A stretch of 64,000 bases of DNA from Flagellimonas yonaguniensis. Lineage in GTDB: Bacteria > Bacteroidota > Bacteroidia > Flavobacteriales > Flavobacteriaceae. The DNA lies in the NCBI RefSeq assembly GCF_029193885.1, contig NZ_JARFVB010000007.1:62001-126000 (forward strand), read 5' to 3'. The notes under the pieces are model-generated. The model made no database searches and was not told the DNA's origin. It was given only the letters and a program-made list of their open reading frames with translations. Of the stretch, positions 17,888 through 25,614 are shown one piece after another (positions within the stretch are counted from its first letter, which is position 1; every line of letters starts with the position of its first letter). The position numbers and the translations under genes were made by a program.

Positions 17888-18298
17888 TCAGTATTCGGAG
17901 GGCAATAAGAGGGTATTGTCCACAAAATAGAGTCTAAGTTCGTCCAAGGGAAAATCGGTGATTTGGTAGTGCTGTTGGGTCAACGCGTTCCCATTGCCAT
18001 CGCTGTAGGTGATGGTGGCATCGTACCCGATTTTTTCCTTTTCGGCTGCGGTGGAGCGTTTAAAGTCCACGGTGATAAAGTAGCTCTTGTCCATCAGGCT
18101 CTTGCCCATGACGGACGCATCGGTCAACAACCAATAGGCCTTGGCGGTTTTGGCGAGGTATCGGATGCCATCGGTGTAGAGCGTTCCACAAATGGGCAGT
18201 TGGTAGAGGGTTCCCGTAGCCTGAAAATGGGCAAGGGTTTCCGAAAGCTCCCGTGCTGTGGGAGCCTCGGATTCCTTGTGGGATGCATCCCTATTCAT
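17888..18298 (-). CDS. DUF6876 family protein
   Basis: This is a small protein common on Bacteroidota conjugative elements and plasmids, without known function. I chose the ATG at 18298 (MNRDASHKESEAP), overlapping the end of ssb by eight bases; a longer start would overlap ssb by more than 50. Family features are FQATGTLYQLPICGTLYTDG, then GIRYLAKTAKAYWLLTDASV, then a strand-rich C-terminus ending DELRLYFVDNTLLLPSEY. The length is 136 residues. It is probably translationally coupled to ssb. Confidence 0.7.
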   Translation of the reverse strand: MNRDASHKESEAPTARELSETLAHFQATGTLYQLPICGTLYTDGIRYLAKTAKAYWLLTDASVMGKSLMDKSYFITVDFKRSTAAEKEKIGYDATITYSDGNGNALTQQHYQITDFPLDELRLYFVDNTLLLPSEY

Positions 18299-18641
18299 CA
18301 CTATTGGATTTACCGCCCAACAATAGAATCTCATCAATGACAATGTCCGTTACCCTGCGCTCATCACCATCATCGGTGGTGAAGGTATTGGTCTTCAGTT
18401 TGCCCGATACGGCCACCTGCTTGCCCTTGCCGACATGCTTTTCGATGATCTCGGCGGTCTTGCCCCAGGCCTTGATGTAGTGCCAATCGGTGGACTGCAC
18501 TTTTTCACCTTGCTTGTTGCGATAGTGTTCATTGGTGGCCATGGGAAAACGTGCCACGACCTTGCCATCCTCGAGATGGGTCACTTTGGGGTCATCCCCC
18601 ACATTTCCGATTAACATTACTTGATTTCTGATCGTACTCAT
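18291..18641 (-). CDS. ssb: Single-stranded DNA-binding protein
   Basis: This is a 116-residue SSB with a single OB fold, starting MSTIRNQVMLIGNVGDDP. It contains ARFPMATNEHYRNKQGEKV, DWHYIKAWGKTAEIIEKHV and GKQVAVSGKLKTNTF, the conserved blocks of the family. The tail is short and acidic (GKSNSDE), and lacks the DDDIPF-like tip of chromosomal SSB. That fits an element-encoded copy that protects transferred single strands. It heads the group ssb, DUF6876, RadC-like. A non-coding repeat-rich spacer lies upstream. Confidence 0.95.
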   Translation of the reverse strand: MSTIRNQVMLIGNVGDDPKVTHLEDGKVVARFPMATNEHYRNKQGEKVQSTDWHYIKAWGKTAEIIEKHVGKGKQVAVSGKLKTNTFTTDDGDERRVTDIVIDEILLLGGKSNSDE

Positions 18642-19080
18642 ACTAGAAAGGATTTATGGTCTGCCCTATGGGACAGCCCTGTTAAACAATGATTTTTAAA
18701 AATTGACTTACTTATTATATCTGGAGCATTTTCCTTTTTTTGATGGCCTTGTGCCGTTGCGATCATTTGTTGTGGATTTGATTTCATGTTGTACTGTTTT
18801 CGACTTACTTCCCATAGCGCCATCGCATTCCCTTTTTTTGATGCCCTGGACCTTCAACAGCCAGGCTTGCAGTGGGCGTATAAAAAGCGAAGCGGCTTTA
18901 TGCCGCCCGCAAGGATGGGTGTTGTTATTTTGCCATCGAAAAAAAGGGAGTGGTACTAGGGCCGAGGGCAAGTCAGGAACTTACCCCATGAAGAGCGTCC
19001 AAGGACAACGCAACGGCACAAAAAGGAAAGGGAAAGAAGGTGGTGTCAAGTAGCATACTGGAATCACCGATTCCAAGGTC
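18642..19080. repeat. Repeat-rich non-coding spacer upstream of ssb
   Basis: About 440 bases without a convincing gene. TTGTGCCGTTGCG at 18749-18761 is repeated inverted as CGCAACGGCACAA at 19009-19021, a perfect 13-base match 247 bases apart. A second set shares CCTTTTTTTGATG: direct copies start near 18732 and 18831, and an inverted copy (GCCATCGAAAAAAAGGG) lies at 18932-18948. The arrangement suggests a structured or protein-bound region, such as a promoter with operators, a replication origin or an untranslated RNA. Short open frames across it show no family resemblance. Confidence 0.45.
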
Positions 19081-20190
19081 CTAAGGTTTGACCTCCATCC
19101 ATAACAAGGGATGTTCACTGGCGGCATGGCCCGCTTTACCAAGGGTGGGATAAATGGGCCATTTTCCTTGGTTTCCGGGCCAGATGCCCTTACGGTGCAG
19201 TCCTGCCCCAATGGTCCTTTTCCAAAGGGACGGGGAGACCAAAAGATAATCCTGTTGTTTGAGGTTGACCCCTTTTCGGTACGCGGTCATACTGTGGTAA
19301 TGTGCATGGCCGTCCAGATCATAGTCGGCCATGAATTCCGGGTGCCTGGATGCGGAATGTAGATCCGTCTCCCTGAGAAGTGGGGCCAAGGTATCGGCAA
19401 AGGACGGGTCATAAAAGGTGCCACTGACCACAATGTCCTCGTATCCATGCCCTTTTAAACCTGTATAGATGTCGGCGATGGCTTGGGCCTGATCCTTCCT
19501 AATGTGTTCATCGGACTTTGAAAATTGGACCAAAAGGACCACCAACCGCTCCCCGGATGGCGATACGATATGGTATTCCTGACAGTCCAAGGGAAAGAGC
19601 AGTCGCCCTTTAGCCCCCCTCACATACCTGTGGGTGACAAACCCCTCCAAGCGATACCCATTGCGCAAAAGGATTCCAAAGTTTCTTCCCTTGGCCTCAT
19701 TACCCTCAAAGACATGGATCTCGGGTTCGACCAAGGCATCGGACGGTTTAAGGAACCTATCATGGAACTCCACCACCGAAGCCCCATCCTCCACTTCCTG
19801 GACAAAGAGAATATCCGGTCCGACATCAAGAATGGTCTTGGCCTTGTGCTGTTGTGCCCTTAAAGGCACGGGGATGGTCTGCAAGGCCAACCACCCGTTC
19901 CAGAGATCATTGCTCCCTGCCTTAGGTTCCCTGCCCTGTACGCCCTGTTTGAGATATAGTTCCCCATTTCGGGAGCGCAAGGTCCCATATTGGTGCATGT
20001 TCACTTGGTCAAAGCCCAAAAGGAAGGATAGTTCACGGACCCTATCCAAATCATTCGGGGATTTATCGGCCCTTACCATCAGGTCATCCAGTTCTGCCAC
20101 CCATTGTTCGACATTATGAGAAAGGGTGTGGTCCCGAAACGATTTGTGTCTATGGAAAAGGTTTTGGATGTTGTACGTTGCAATTTTCAT
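19081..20190 (-). CDS. Endonuclease/exonuclease/phosphatase-fold protein
   Basis: The 369-residue protein has the EEP (DNase I-like) fold signature. The N-terminus is MKIATYNIQNLF with the catalytic-region Asn, and DILFVQEVEDGASV supplies the metal-binding Glu. Near the C-terminus are QQDYLLVSPSLW and ASEHPLLWMEV, the last with the Ser-x-His that replaces the usual Ser-Asp-His. No signal peptide is present, so it acts in the cytoplasm. It follows the ATPase gene after 27 bases and shares the strand of the replication and transfer genes. The substrate could be DNA, RNA or a phosphoester. Confidence 0.75.
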   Translation of the reverse strand: MKIATYNIQNLFHRHKSFRDHTLSHNVEQWVAELDDLMVRADKSPNDLDRVRELSFLLGFDQVNMHQYGTLRSRNGELYLKQGVQGREPKAGSNDLWNGWLALQTIPVPLRAQQHKAKTILDVGPDILFVQEVEDGASVVEFHDRFLKPSDALVEPEIHVFEGNEAKGRNFGILLRNGYRLEGFVTHRYVRGAKGRLLFPLDCQEYHIVSPSGERLVVLLVQFSKSDEHIRKDQAQAIADIYTGLKGHGYEDIVVSGTFYDPSFADTLAPLLRETDLHSASRHPEFMADYDLDGHAHYHSMTAYRKGVNLKQQDYLLVSPSLWKRTIGAGLHRKGIWPGNQGKWPIYPTLGKAGHAASEHPLLWMEVKP

Positions 20191-20217
20191 AAGGTTGTAT
20201 TTAGAGGTTAATGGGTG

Positions 20218-20880
20218 TTATTTTCGTTTATCCTTGGTTTGGGCATCAAAGGCAATGAGGTTGAACAGTTGCCGCATCCGGCTCCTGACCCGGTTTCCGT
20301 AGCGCTCTTCCAGTTCCTGCGCATTCAGATTGGTCGTGGCATGGGTGCGTATGCCAGTTTCCATGAACAGGTCATAGCGGGATAGCAGGATCTCCCCCAT
20401 CACATTACAGTCCTTTCCGAAATGCCGTCCCTCCGGTTCCACCCCGAGGTCATCGAAGCAGTAGAAGCGTCCATTGCCATAATCCTCGATAATGCTGAAA
20501 CCGATATGGTTGAACCCAAAGGTGATGTTACGGGAAGGAATGATCTCGTAGGGCCTAAAGTGTGGGGTGATGTATCGGATAAGCTTCATGAGACTGGTCT
20601 TTCCACAACCCACCGGGCCTGTTAGCAAAATTCCCTTATCGGGATTGAGACCCATTTTTCGGCAAGTGCCAAAATCCCGAATGGCATAGTTGCTGAGTTT
20701 GTAGAGGACTTCCCGATCCTCTTCATAGATCTTGAATTCCCTACCGAAAAGCAATTTCCCCTTGGCCTCCAGATAGATCAAAATCTTTTCAAAATCATAG
20801 AGGATCTTGTTTCCCTGGAGCTTGCCCAACGGATATTGCACAGCTCCTTCGACAATGATATGTGGCGTGTGGTTTCTCAA
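20218..20880 (-). CDS. DnaC-like ATPase
   Basis: This is a 220-residue P-loop ATPase with Walker A GPVGCGKT at 88-95 and Walker B FYCFDDLG at 139-146. THATTNLNAQELEERYGNRV follows as sensor region and RSRMRQLFNLIAF near the end. The pattern is that of DnaC/IstB-type AAA+ proteins that load helicases or act beside transposases. The gene overlaps the preceding winged-helix-like gene by four bases (ATGA). That coupling suggests the two act together, probably in element replication. No transposase is nearby, so an IstB role is unlikely. Confidence 0.75.
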   Translation of the reverse strand: MRNHTPHIIVEGAVQYPLGKLQGNKILYDFEKILIYLEAKGKLLFGREFKIYEEDREVLYKLSNYAIRDFGTCRKMGLNPDKGILLTGPVGCGKTSLMKLIRYITPHFRPYEIIPSRNITFGFNHIGFSIIEDYGNGRFYCFDDLGVEPEGRHFGKDCNVMGEILLSRYDLFMETGIRTHATTNLNAQELEERYGNRVRSRMRQLFNLIAFDAQTKDKRK

Positions 20881-21407
20881 AGCGGTTCGTTATAATCTTT
20901 CTCCTTGGTGCTCCTTAAGTTGTCCCGGTATGGGACAGCTCCTACAGGTTTGTCCTGGAACCCATGACCATGAAAATTTTCATTTTCCCGTTTTACATGG
21001 TTTTCCCTGGTTTGTATATGTTTTATTTTAGATACCACCGCTTGTCCATCAGCTGTCCCATTTTTGGAACGGTCCGGGTACAGGTCCTGTCCAGGGCTTG
21101 TCCCAAAATCGAACATCCTTACCCGACTCCCCTTAAAGGGATTATGGGAAGGGATGTACAGGATGTACCCCCAATGGCTGAGCTCCTTGATGCAGCGATG
21201 GTAGGTGGATTTAGATCCAATCTTGGAGCAGAGCATCACTTCCCCGCGATCTATGTGGAACTCCTCCCTGAAAAACTGGTGGTTCCACAATTGGAACAGG
21301 CCCATATAGAGACTGATATGGGTGGGATTCAACCGGCCATCCTTTAGGAACAGCTCCAATACCCCATTGAGGTGTTTGATATAGTTGATGGATTCCGGTC
21401 GGCTCAT
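20877..21407 (-). CDS. Winged-helix-like protein, possible replication initiator
   Basis: This 176-residue protein is not assigned to a named family. Residues about 20-95 look like a winged helix: GRLNPTHISLYMGLFQLWN, then MLCSKIGSKSTYHRCIKELS as a recognition-helix candidate and HWGYILYIPSHNPFKGSRV as a wing. This resembles the DnaD/initiator type domain seen before DnaC-like genes. The C-terminal 80 residues are polar and low in predicted structure. It overlaps the upstream HTH gene and the downstream ATPase gene by four bases each, so all three are probably translated together. Confidence 0.55.
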   Translation of the reverse strand: MSRPESINYIKHLNGVLELFLKDGRLNPTHISLYMGLFQLWNHQFFREEFHIDRGEVMLCSKIGSKSTYHRCIKELSHWGYILYIPSHNPFKGSRVRMFDFGTSPGQDLYPDRSKNGTADGQAVVSKIKHIQTRENHVKRENENFHGHGFQDKPVGAVPYRDNLRSTKEKDYNEPL

Positions 21408-21685
21408 CGGGAATCCCTGTTGACGGTGTTCTCATCCAAAAGCTCCATGATCTGCACATGGTCATAGTACAGGAGGCCGCCGATCTTGGAATAGGTCAAT
21501 GTTCCGTTGAGGCGAAGGTTCTGGAGGGTTCCAGGGGCTATGCCCAGCAATTCCCGGACCTCACCCGATTTGATCCATTTTCGGGATATCGTGTCCTGCC
21601 GTTCTTTCAATAATTTTCGGATATCCTCCAACAGTTCGATTTTGAACTCCTGAAGGTCCTCAGTGGTGATGATGGTTGCCCCCAT
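21404..21685 (-). CDS. Small HTH protein (excisionase-like)
   Basis: I chose the ATG at 21685, giving a 93-residue protein starting MGATIITTEDLQEFKIELL. After an N-terminal helix, the C-terminal half is a winged HTH of the MerR/excisionase type: WIKSGEVRELLGIAPGTLQN, LRLNGTLTYSKIGG, LLYYDHVQIMELLDEN. Such proteins head many Bacteroidota mobile elements and serve as excision or transfer regulators. It is first in the operon with the winged-helix-like protein and the ATPase. Two 27-bp palindromes lie 104 and 243 bases upstream and could be its own or another regulator's sites. Confidence 0.7.
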   Translation of the reverse strand: MGATIITTEDLQEFKIELLEDIRKLLKERQDTISRKWIKSGEVRELLGIAPGTLQNLRLNGTLTYSKIGGLLYYDHVQIMELLDENTVNRDSR

Positions 21686-21788
21686 ATGAAATCGGTTTAA
21701 TGGACGGCGGCCCCATGGGGTTGTACCATGGTATGCCGCTTTTGTCCGTTGATATGGACACAAAACTGAAAAAGCTTTTTGAAAAAAC

Positions 21789-21815
21789 TTCCCAAGGTGG
21801 GCCCCACCTTGGGAA
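21789..21815. promoter_or_regulatory. 27-bp perfect palindrome, copy 1
   Basis: The arms are TTCCCAAGGTGGG and its exact inverse, with a single central C. The same palindrome with a central T is found 139 bases away. Both lie in the 453-base spacer between the leftward HTH operon and the rightward NmrA-like gene. A dimeric regulator site, a replication or transfer site, or a recombination site are all possible. An ordinary terminator is less likely because no T run follows. Confidence 0.7.
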
Positions 21816-21927
21816 AGATTTTTACAACATAAAATTTGGTGGCAAATGGAGGGATTTGATATATGGCGATCAATTCTACTACCCAATAGGATAAAAAAAT
21901 GGGCCTGATTCTAGCTCAAAACCAAGA

Positions 21928-21954
21928 TTCCCAAGGTGGGTCCCACCTTGGGAA
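21928..21954. promoter_or_regulatory. 27-bp perfect palindrome, copy 2
   Basis: The arms TTCCCAAGGTGGG and inverse are identical to the copy at 21789-21815; the central base is T instead of C. The 112 bases between the two palindromes show no gene and no further copy. The rest of this spacer (21955-22138) contains no feature I can support. Confidence 0.7.
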
Positions 21955-22138
21955 AAATCAGCGCACGGAAAAGTTGAAAAATAGGCAGTGTATGGCCATT
22001 CAAAACAAGGTGTTCATCATCTTTCTTCCAGAAGGCACCGAAAACCTGTCATTCGGCTACAAGAACCTGAAATTCGGTTAAACACAAAAACGGAAGTATG
22101 CGCAATTTTGACCTTGTGAATCCCTTTAAACAGAAATC

Positions 22139-23035
22139 ATGAAAATTACCATTACAGGATCATTGGGCCATATCGGAAAACCATTGACAAAGAAGCTCAT
22201 CGATCAAGGACACGAGGTCACTGTGGTCAGCAGCAATCCCTCAAGAGGGGCATCCATCCAAAAAATGGGAGCGGTTCCCTCAATCGGAAATCTTGAAGAT
22301 TCCAGTTTTTTGACCGATAGCTTTATGGGAGCCGATGCGATTTTCACCATGGTTCCGCCCAATAATTATTTTGACCAGGGTTTGGACCTTATTGCCTATT
22401 ATGCAGGATTGGGGAAAAACTATGCAATTGCCATTTCCAAGGCAAATATCAAACGGGTCGTCAATCTCAGTACTATCGGAGGCCATTTGGAGAAGGGCAA
22501 CGGAATCCTCAAAGGAGCATATTATGTGGAACAGACCTTGAACACGTTACCCACGGAAGTGGCGATCACCCATATACGCCCCACTTCGTTTTATTACAAC
22601 CTCTTTGGGTATATGGAAACCATAAAATCAGAAGGGAAAATCTTTGCCAATCACGGGAGCAAGCCAATCCCATGGGTGTCTCCGTTGGATATTGCTCAAT
22701 CTGTAGCAGAGGAGCTCACCCATATCAATGCTGACACACGGGTTCGTTATGTGGTCAGCGAGGAACTCACCGGAGCTGAAACTGCCCAGATATTGGGGCA
22801 AGCCCTTGGAATCCCCGATCTATCATGGCAGATCGTATCGGACGATATGGTATCGGACCATCTGAAATCCATTGGCATGAACCCTAATATTGCCGAGGGG
22901 CTAACGGAAATGTACGCTGCATTGCAAACTGGCCTTTTGACCGAACACTACCAGAAAAATAAACCTGAACCAGGGAAGGTCAAGCTTACGGATTTCGCTC
23001 AGGAATTTGTACAGGTTTACCGAAATAACCATTAA
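22139..23035 (+). CDS. NmrA-like NAD(P)H-binding protein
   Basis: This 298-residue protein of the atypical short-chain dehydrogenase type has a glycine-rich nucleotide site at the N-terminus (MKITITGSLGHIGKP). HEVTVVSSNPSR follows as the second strand with the NADP-favouring position. GADAIFTMVPPNNY, VVNLSTIGGH and THIRPTSFYYNL are typical NmrA-family stretches. It probably reduces a small substrate or senses redox state; the substrate is unknown. The AraC-family gene starts eight bases after its stop, so the two form an operon. This pair is an ordinary accessory module within the mobile region. Confidence 0.8.
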   Translation: MKITITGSLGHIGKPLTKKLIDQGHEVTVVSSNPSRGASIQKMGAVPSIGNLEDSSFLTDSFMGADAIFTMVPPNNYFDQGLDLIAYYAGLGKNYAIAISKANIKRVVNLSTIGGHLEKGNGILKGAYYVEQTLNTLPTEVAITHIRPTSFYYNLFGYMETIKSEGKIFANHGSKPIPWVSPLDIAQSVAEELTHINADTRVRYVVSEELTGAETAQILGQALGIPDLSWQIVSDDMVSDHLKSIGMNPNIAEGLTEMYAALQTGLLTEHYQKNKPEPGKVKLTDFAQEFVQVYRNNH

Positions 23036-23043
23036 ATTGGGGC

Positions 23044-23955
23044 ATGGAGAAGAAGACACCCCATGAGTTTCACAGCATCGGGGCATATCATCAATTCAGG
23101 GGCCTACCGGCCCCTGATCACCCTTTGATCAGCGTGATCAATTTTGATGCTATCCACCTCAGGGCGGACGAACCCGATCGTATTGTATCGCGTTTCTACA
23201 CCATTGCCCTAAAGCGCCATCCCGGGGCCCGGTTGATATATGGCCAACAAGAATACGATTTTAACGAGGGGGTCATGCTCTTCATGGCACCTGGACAGGT
23301 CTTTGGAATTCGTGGGACAAACAACGAAAGGCCTTCGGGCTGGCTATTGATGGTCCATCCCGATTTTCTATGGAACACCCATTTGGCCCAGACCCTAAAG
23401 CACTATGAATTTTTTGACTATGCAGCAAATGAGGCACTTTTTCTCTCTAAAAAAGAGGAAGAATCGATCATTGATATCCTTAAAGGCATGGAACAGGAAT
23501 ATCATGGCAACATGGACAATTTTAGCCATGACATCATTATTGCGCAATTGGAACTGCTGCTATCCTATTCACAACGGTATTACAACAGGCAGTTCATCAC
23601 ACGGAGGATCACCAACCACAAAATGGTCGAACGGATGGAAAAATTGTTGAACGAGCACTTTACTGAAGGCACCTACCAGGTCCAAGGCATTCCCACGGTC
23701 GAGCAAGTGGCGGAATGGCTGCATGTATCCCCTAAATACCTCAGTGGTCTTTTAAAAAATATCACGGGACAAACCACCCAACAGCATATCCAGAACAAGC
23801 TCATTGAGAAGGCCAAGGAAAAACTATCGACAACGGCATTGTCCATCAGTGAAATTGCCTATGAACTGGGCTTTGAGCACCCACAGAGTTTCAGTAAGTT
23901 GTTCAAGGCCAAAACTGAGCAATCCCCTAGGGCATTTCGCTCCCGTTTCAACTAG
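23044..23955 (+). CDS. AraC-family transcriptional regulator
   Basis: The 303-residue protein has an N-terminal cupin-like sensing region (about 20-140) and a C-terminal pair of HTH motifs. The first reads TVEQVAEWLHVSPKYLSGLL. The second includes SISEIAYELGFEHPQSFSKL and FKAKTEQSPRAFR, the standard AraC signature. It lies directly behind the NmrA-like reductase gene and most likely controls it. The ligand is unknown. Confidence 0.9.
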   Translation: MEKKTPHEFHSIGAYHQFRGLPAPDHPLISVINFDAIHLRADEPDRIVSRFYTIALKRHPGARLIYGQQEYDFNEGVMLFMAPGQVFGIRGTNNERPSGWLLMVHPDFLWNTHLAQTLKHYEFFDYAANEALFLSKKEEESIIDILKGMEQEYHGNMDNFSHDIIIAQLELLLSYSQRYYNRQFITRRITNHKMVERMEKLLNEHFTEGTYQVQGIPTVEQVAEWLHVSPKYLSGLLKNITGQTTQQHIQNKLIEKAKEKLSTTALSISEIAYELGFEHPQSFSKLFKAKTEQSPRAFRSRFN

Positions 23956-24048
23956 CCGTGTTGGTGTCCCTCTCTGATAATCCCCAGAACTGGTGTACTA
24001 CTTGGAGCCAACCTCGTCCTTCCATTGCTGAACCCCGACAAGGGGGAT

Positions 24049-24888
24049 CTATTCATCCAGGGATTCCATGCGCTGGTTAAGCAGTTCAATGAGCTTTTCC
24101 AAAAACCTTGTTTTACTGGTCTTCCGTGATCTGATCTCGATGAAGGTATGGTAGTAATTGCCCAAGTCGATATTGTAAAAATGTTCAAAATGGGAGGCCA
24201 ATTCCTTGATATCGACAGTGCCGCCATTGATAGACTCACTGGCATGTAGCGCATATAACAGTTCGATCAGGTCGGTCTTGCTCCCTGTCCAGAATAATTT
24301 TGAAGGTTTTTCCATAGGTGTGTTTTTTGTAGGTTCGAGGGTATTGTTCAAGTCATCCACTTCTTTTCTCAGGTACACGATCAGCATATCATAGGCCATG
24401 ATGGTGGCCACCGTACCATCTTGACAGGTGGAGAACTGGTCATCGATCAAGAAATGGAAGGATTCCAAGGGGAGTCGCAGGTCCCGGTTTCCGCGGACAA
24501 AGTATTGTTCATCCAAGGACATGGCACCACGTCGGTAATAATTATAGAATTCCAAATTGTCATTAAAGAAGGCCTGTAACTTGTCAATTTGATGCTGAAG
24601 GTATTTGATTTGGGCAGCATTGTTGCCACGGGGACGCTTACTCTCGATACTGAAGAGTCTAGCGTAGTAGATGAGCTTGCTAAAGATTTGGGGCTTGACA
24701 TGTTTGAAAAAATAAATCTCATCGGCTTGTGTGGCAAAGGTTTTTCCAGTAATCTGTTTTTGAAGCTTTCGGATACACTTCTCCACAATCGCAATCCCCT
24801 TTTCGGCCTTAAAGAGTACATCTCCGTTTCCGCTTTCCAAGGTATCCAATTGGCCTTCAAATTCCGAAAGTAACTTTTGGTATTTCAT
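24049..24888 (-). CDS. rteC: RteC-family regulator
   Basis: The 279-residue protein matches RteC, known from tetracycline-resistance conjugative transposons as a regulator of excision. Features are a helical N-terminus (KYQKLLSEFEGQLDTLE), then EIYFFKHVKPQIFSKLIYYA, then YYRRGAMSLDEQYFVRGNRD, then the C-terminal winged-helix region starting KLFWTGSKTDLIELLYALH. No RteA/RteB two-component pair is adjacent. It supports the reading that this part of the window is element backbone with cargo on both sides. Confidence 0.85.
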   Translation of the reverse strand: MKYQKLLSEFEGQLDTLESGNGDVLFKAEKGIAIVEKCIRKLQKQITGKTFATQADEIYFFKHVKPQIFSKLIYYARLFSIESKRPRGNNAAQIKYLQHQIDKLQAFFNDNLEFYNYYRRGAMSLDEQYFVRGNRDLRLPLESFHFLIDDQFSTCQDGTVATIMAYDMLIVYLRKEVDDLNNTLEPTKNTPMEKPSKLFWTGSKTDLIELLYALHASESINGGTVDIKELASHFEHFYNIDLGNYYHTFIEIRSRKTSKTRFLEKLIELLNQRMESLDE

Positions 24889-25067
24889 ATGGTTCTGTCA
24901 TTCCCTTTTATAAAAACGGCATGGGTTTAGGCTATCCCTATTACGGACTCTCAACACTATTTTACAGGGCCCGCCAGGACAAAAATTCGATTTCAGTACC
25001 GTATAATCGAAGCTTAAACTAGTGAAAATGTATAATGCTCTGTATATCAGAACATAGCCGAACTTAA
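24889..25067. other. Spacer between divergent rteC and DUF7793 genes
   Basis: The genes at 24888 (leftward) and 25190 (rightward) are divergent and 301 bases apart. The right part holds the tandem repeats listed separately. In the left 180 bases I see no gene, no strong hairpin and no recognisable RNA. Confidence 0.4.
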
Positions 25068-25107
25068 AATAATCCCTTACAGATACATCATTTTCTATTT
25101 TAGAGCC
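25068..25107 (+). promoter_or_regulatory. Tandem 21-bp-spaced direct repeats, probable AraC-type operator
   Basis: The first unit begins at 25068 (AATAATCCCTTACAGA...) and a weaker second unit begins at 25089 and ends in TTTTAGAGCC. The same unit occurs twice at 26561 and 26582, again 21 bases apart. Direct repeats two helical turns apart are what AraC-family proteins usually bind. This copy lies about 80 bases upstream of the DUF7793-AraC pair, suggesting autoregulation. Confidence 0.6.
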
Positions 25108-25189
25108 ATTTCTGTTAAAAAAGCAGAATTTTCCTATTAAAAGTTATCATTGAAATTATTACTTTCATCCTTCTTTAGAATGATTATAA

Positions 25190-25561
25190 ATGAAAAAGCA
25201 TGTCGAAAACGATATGGCCTCCATGTGGTTGGAAAATGAGATCCTTTTCTTTTCCTGGAAGAAAGAGGTGGACCTTGACCTTTCCATTGCCCAAAGGATC
25301 GTTGGCGACCGGCTACAATTACAACAGGGTAAAGACTACCCCGTATTGTGCAACTTGAACGGCCTCAGAAGTGTCGAAAAAGATGCTTGGTGCTATTTGG
25401 TGAGGGAAGGTTCCGAACTTATCAAGGCTATTGCCTTGGTGTACTCTACCCCTTTGGAATATGCATTATCACAATACTTCAAGAAGCGAATGTCATCCAT
25501 TCCGACCCAAGTATTCGGAGAGCAGTCGCAAGCAAAGGAGTTCCTTTTGCACAGCAACTGA
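25190..25561 (+). CDS. DUF7793 (STAS-like) protein
   Basis: This 123-residue protein has the pattern of DUF7793, which resembles the SpoIIAA/STAS fold. It has MWLENEILFFSWKKEVDLDL, then IAQRIVGDRLQLQQGKDYPV, then a C-terminal IKAIALVYSTPLEYALSQYF. These proteins usually sit next to PAS-containing regulators in Flavobacteriia, as here. A sensing or anchoring role is inferred from the neighbourhood; no catalytic residues are visible. The regulator gene starts 53 bases after its stop. Confidence 0.65.
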   Translation: MKKHVENDMASMWLENEILFFSWKKEVDLDLSIAQRIVGDRLQLQQGKDYPVLCNLNGLRSVEKDAWCYLVREGSELIKAIALVYSTPLEYALSQYFKKRMSSIPTQVFGEQSQAKEFLLHSN

Positions 25562-25614
25562 ACTATAGGAAGATTTCATATCCAAAGATTCCCCCGCCAC
25601 AAAAGAATCTTGAC

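Noticed and set aside
18638..18823. A 61-residue minus-strand open frame whose stop overlaps the ssb start (ATGA).
   Set aside because: The overlap is suggestive, but the sequence has no family resemblance and lies in the repeat-rich spacer, so I treat it as chance.
18703..19053. A 116-residue plus-strand open frame upstream of ssb.
   Set aside because: Low-complexity, Cys/Ser/Arg-rich translation across repeats, opposite to all neighbours, with no recognisable domain.
20218..20880. The possibility that the DnaC-like ATPase is IstB of an IS21-type element.
   Set aside because: There is no IstA transposase or IS21-like end nearby, and the gene is coupled to a winged-helix-like gene instead.
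25348..25614. An upstream extension of the PAS/AraC gene that overlaps the DUF7793 gene.
   Set aside because: The added residues are an out-of-frame reading of the DUF7793 gene; the ATG at 25615 gives a normal N-terminus.
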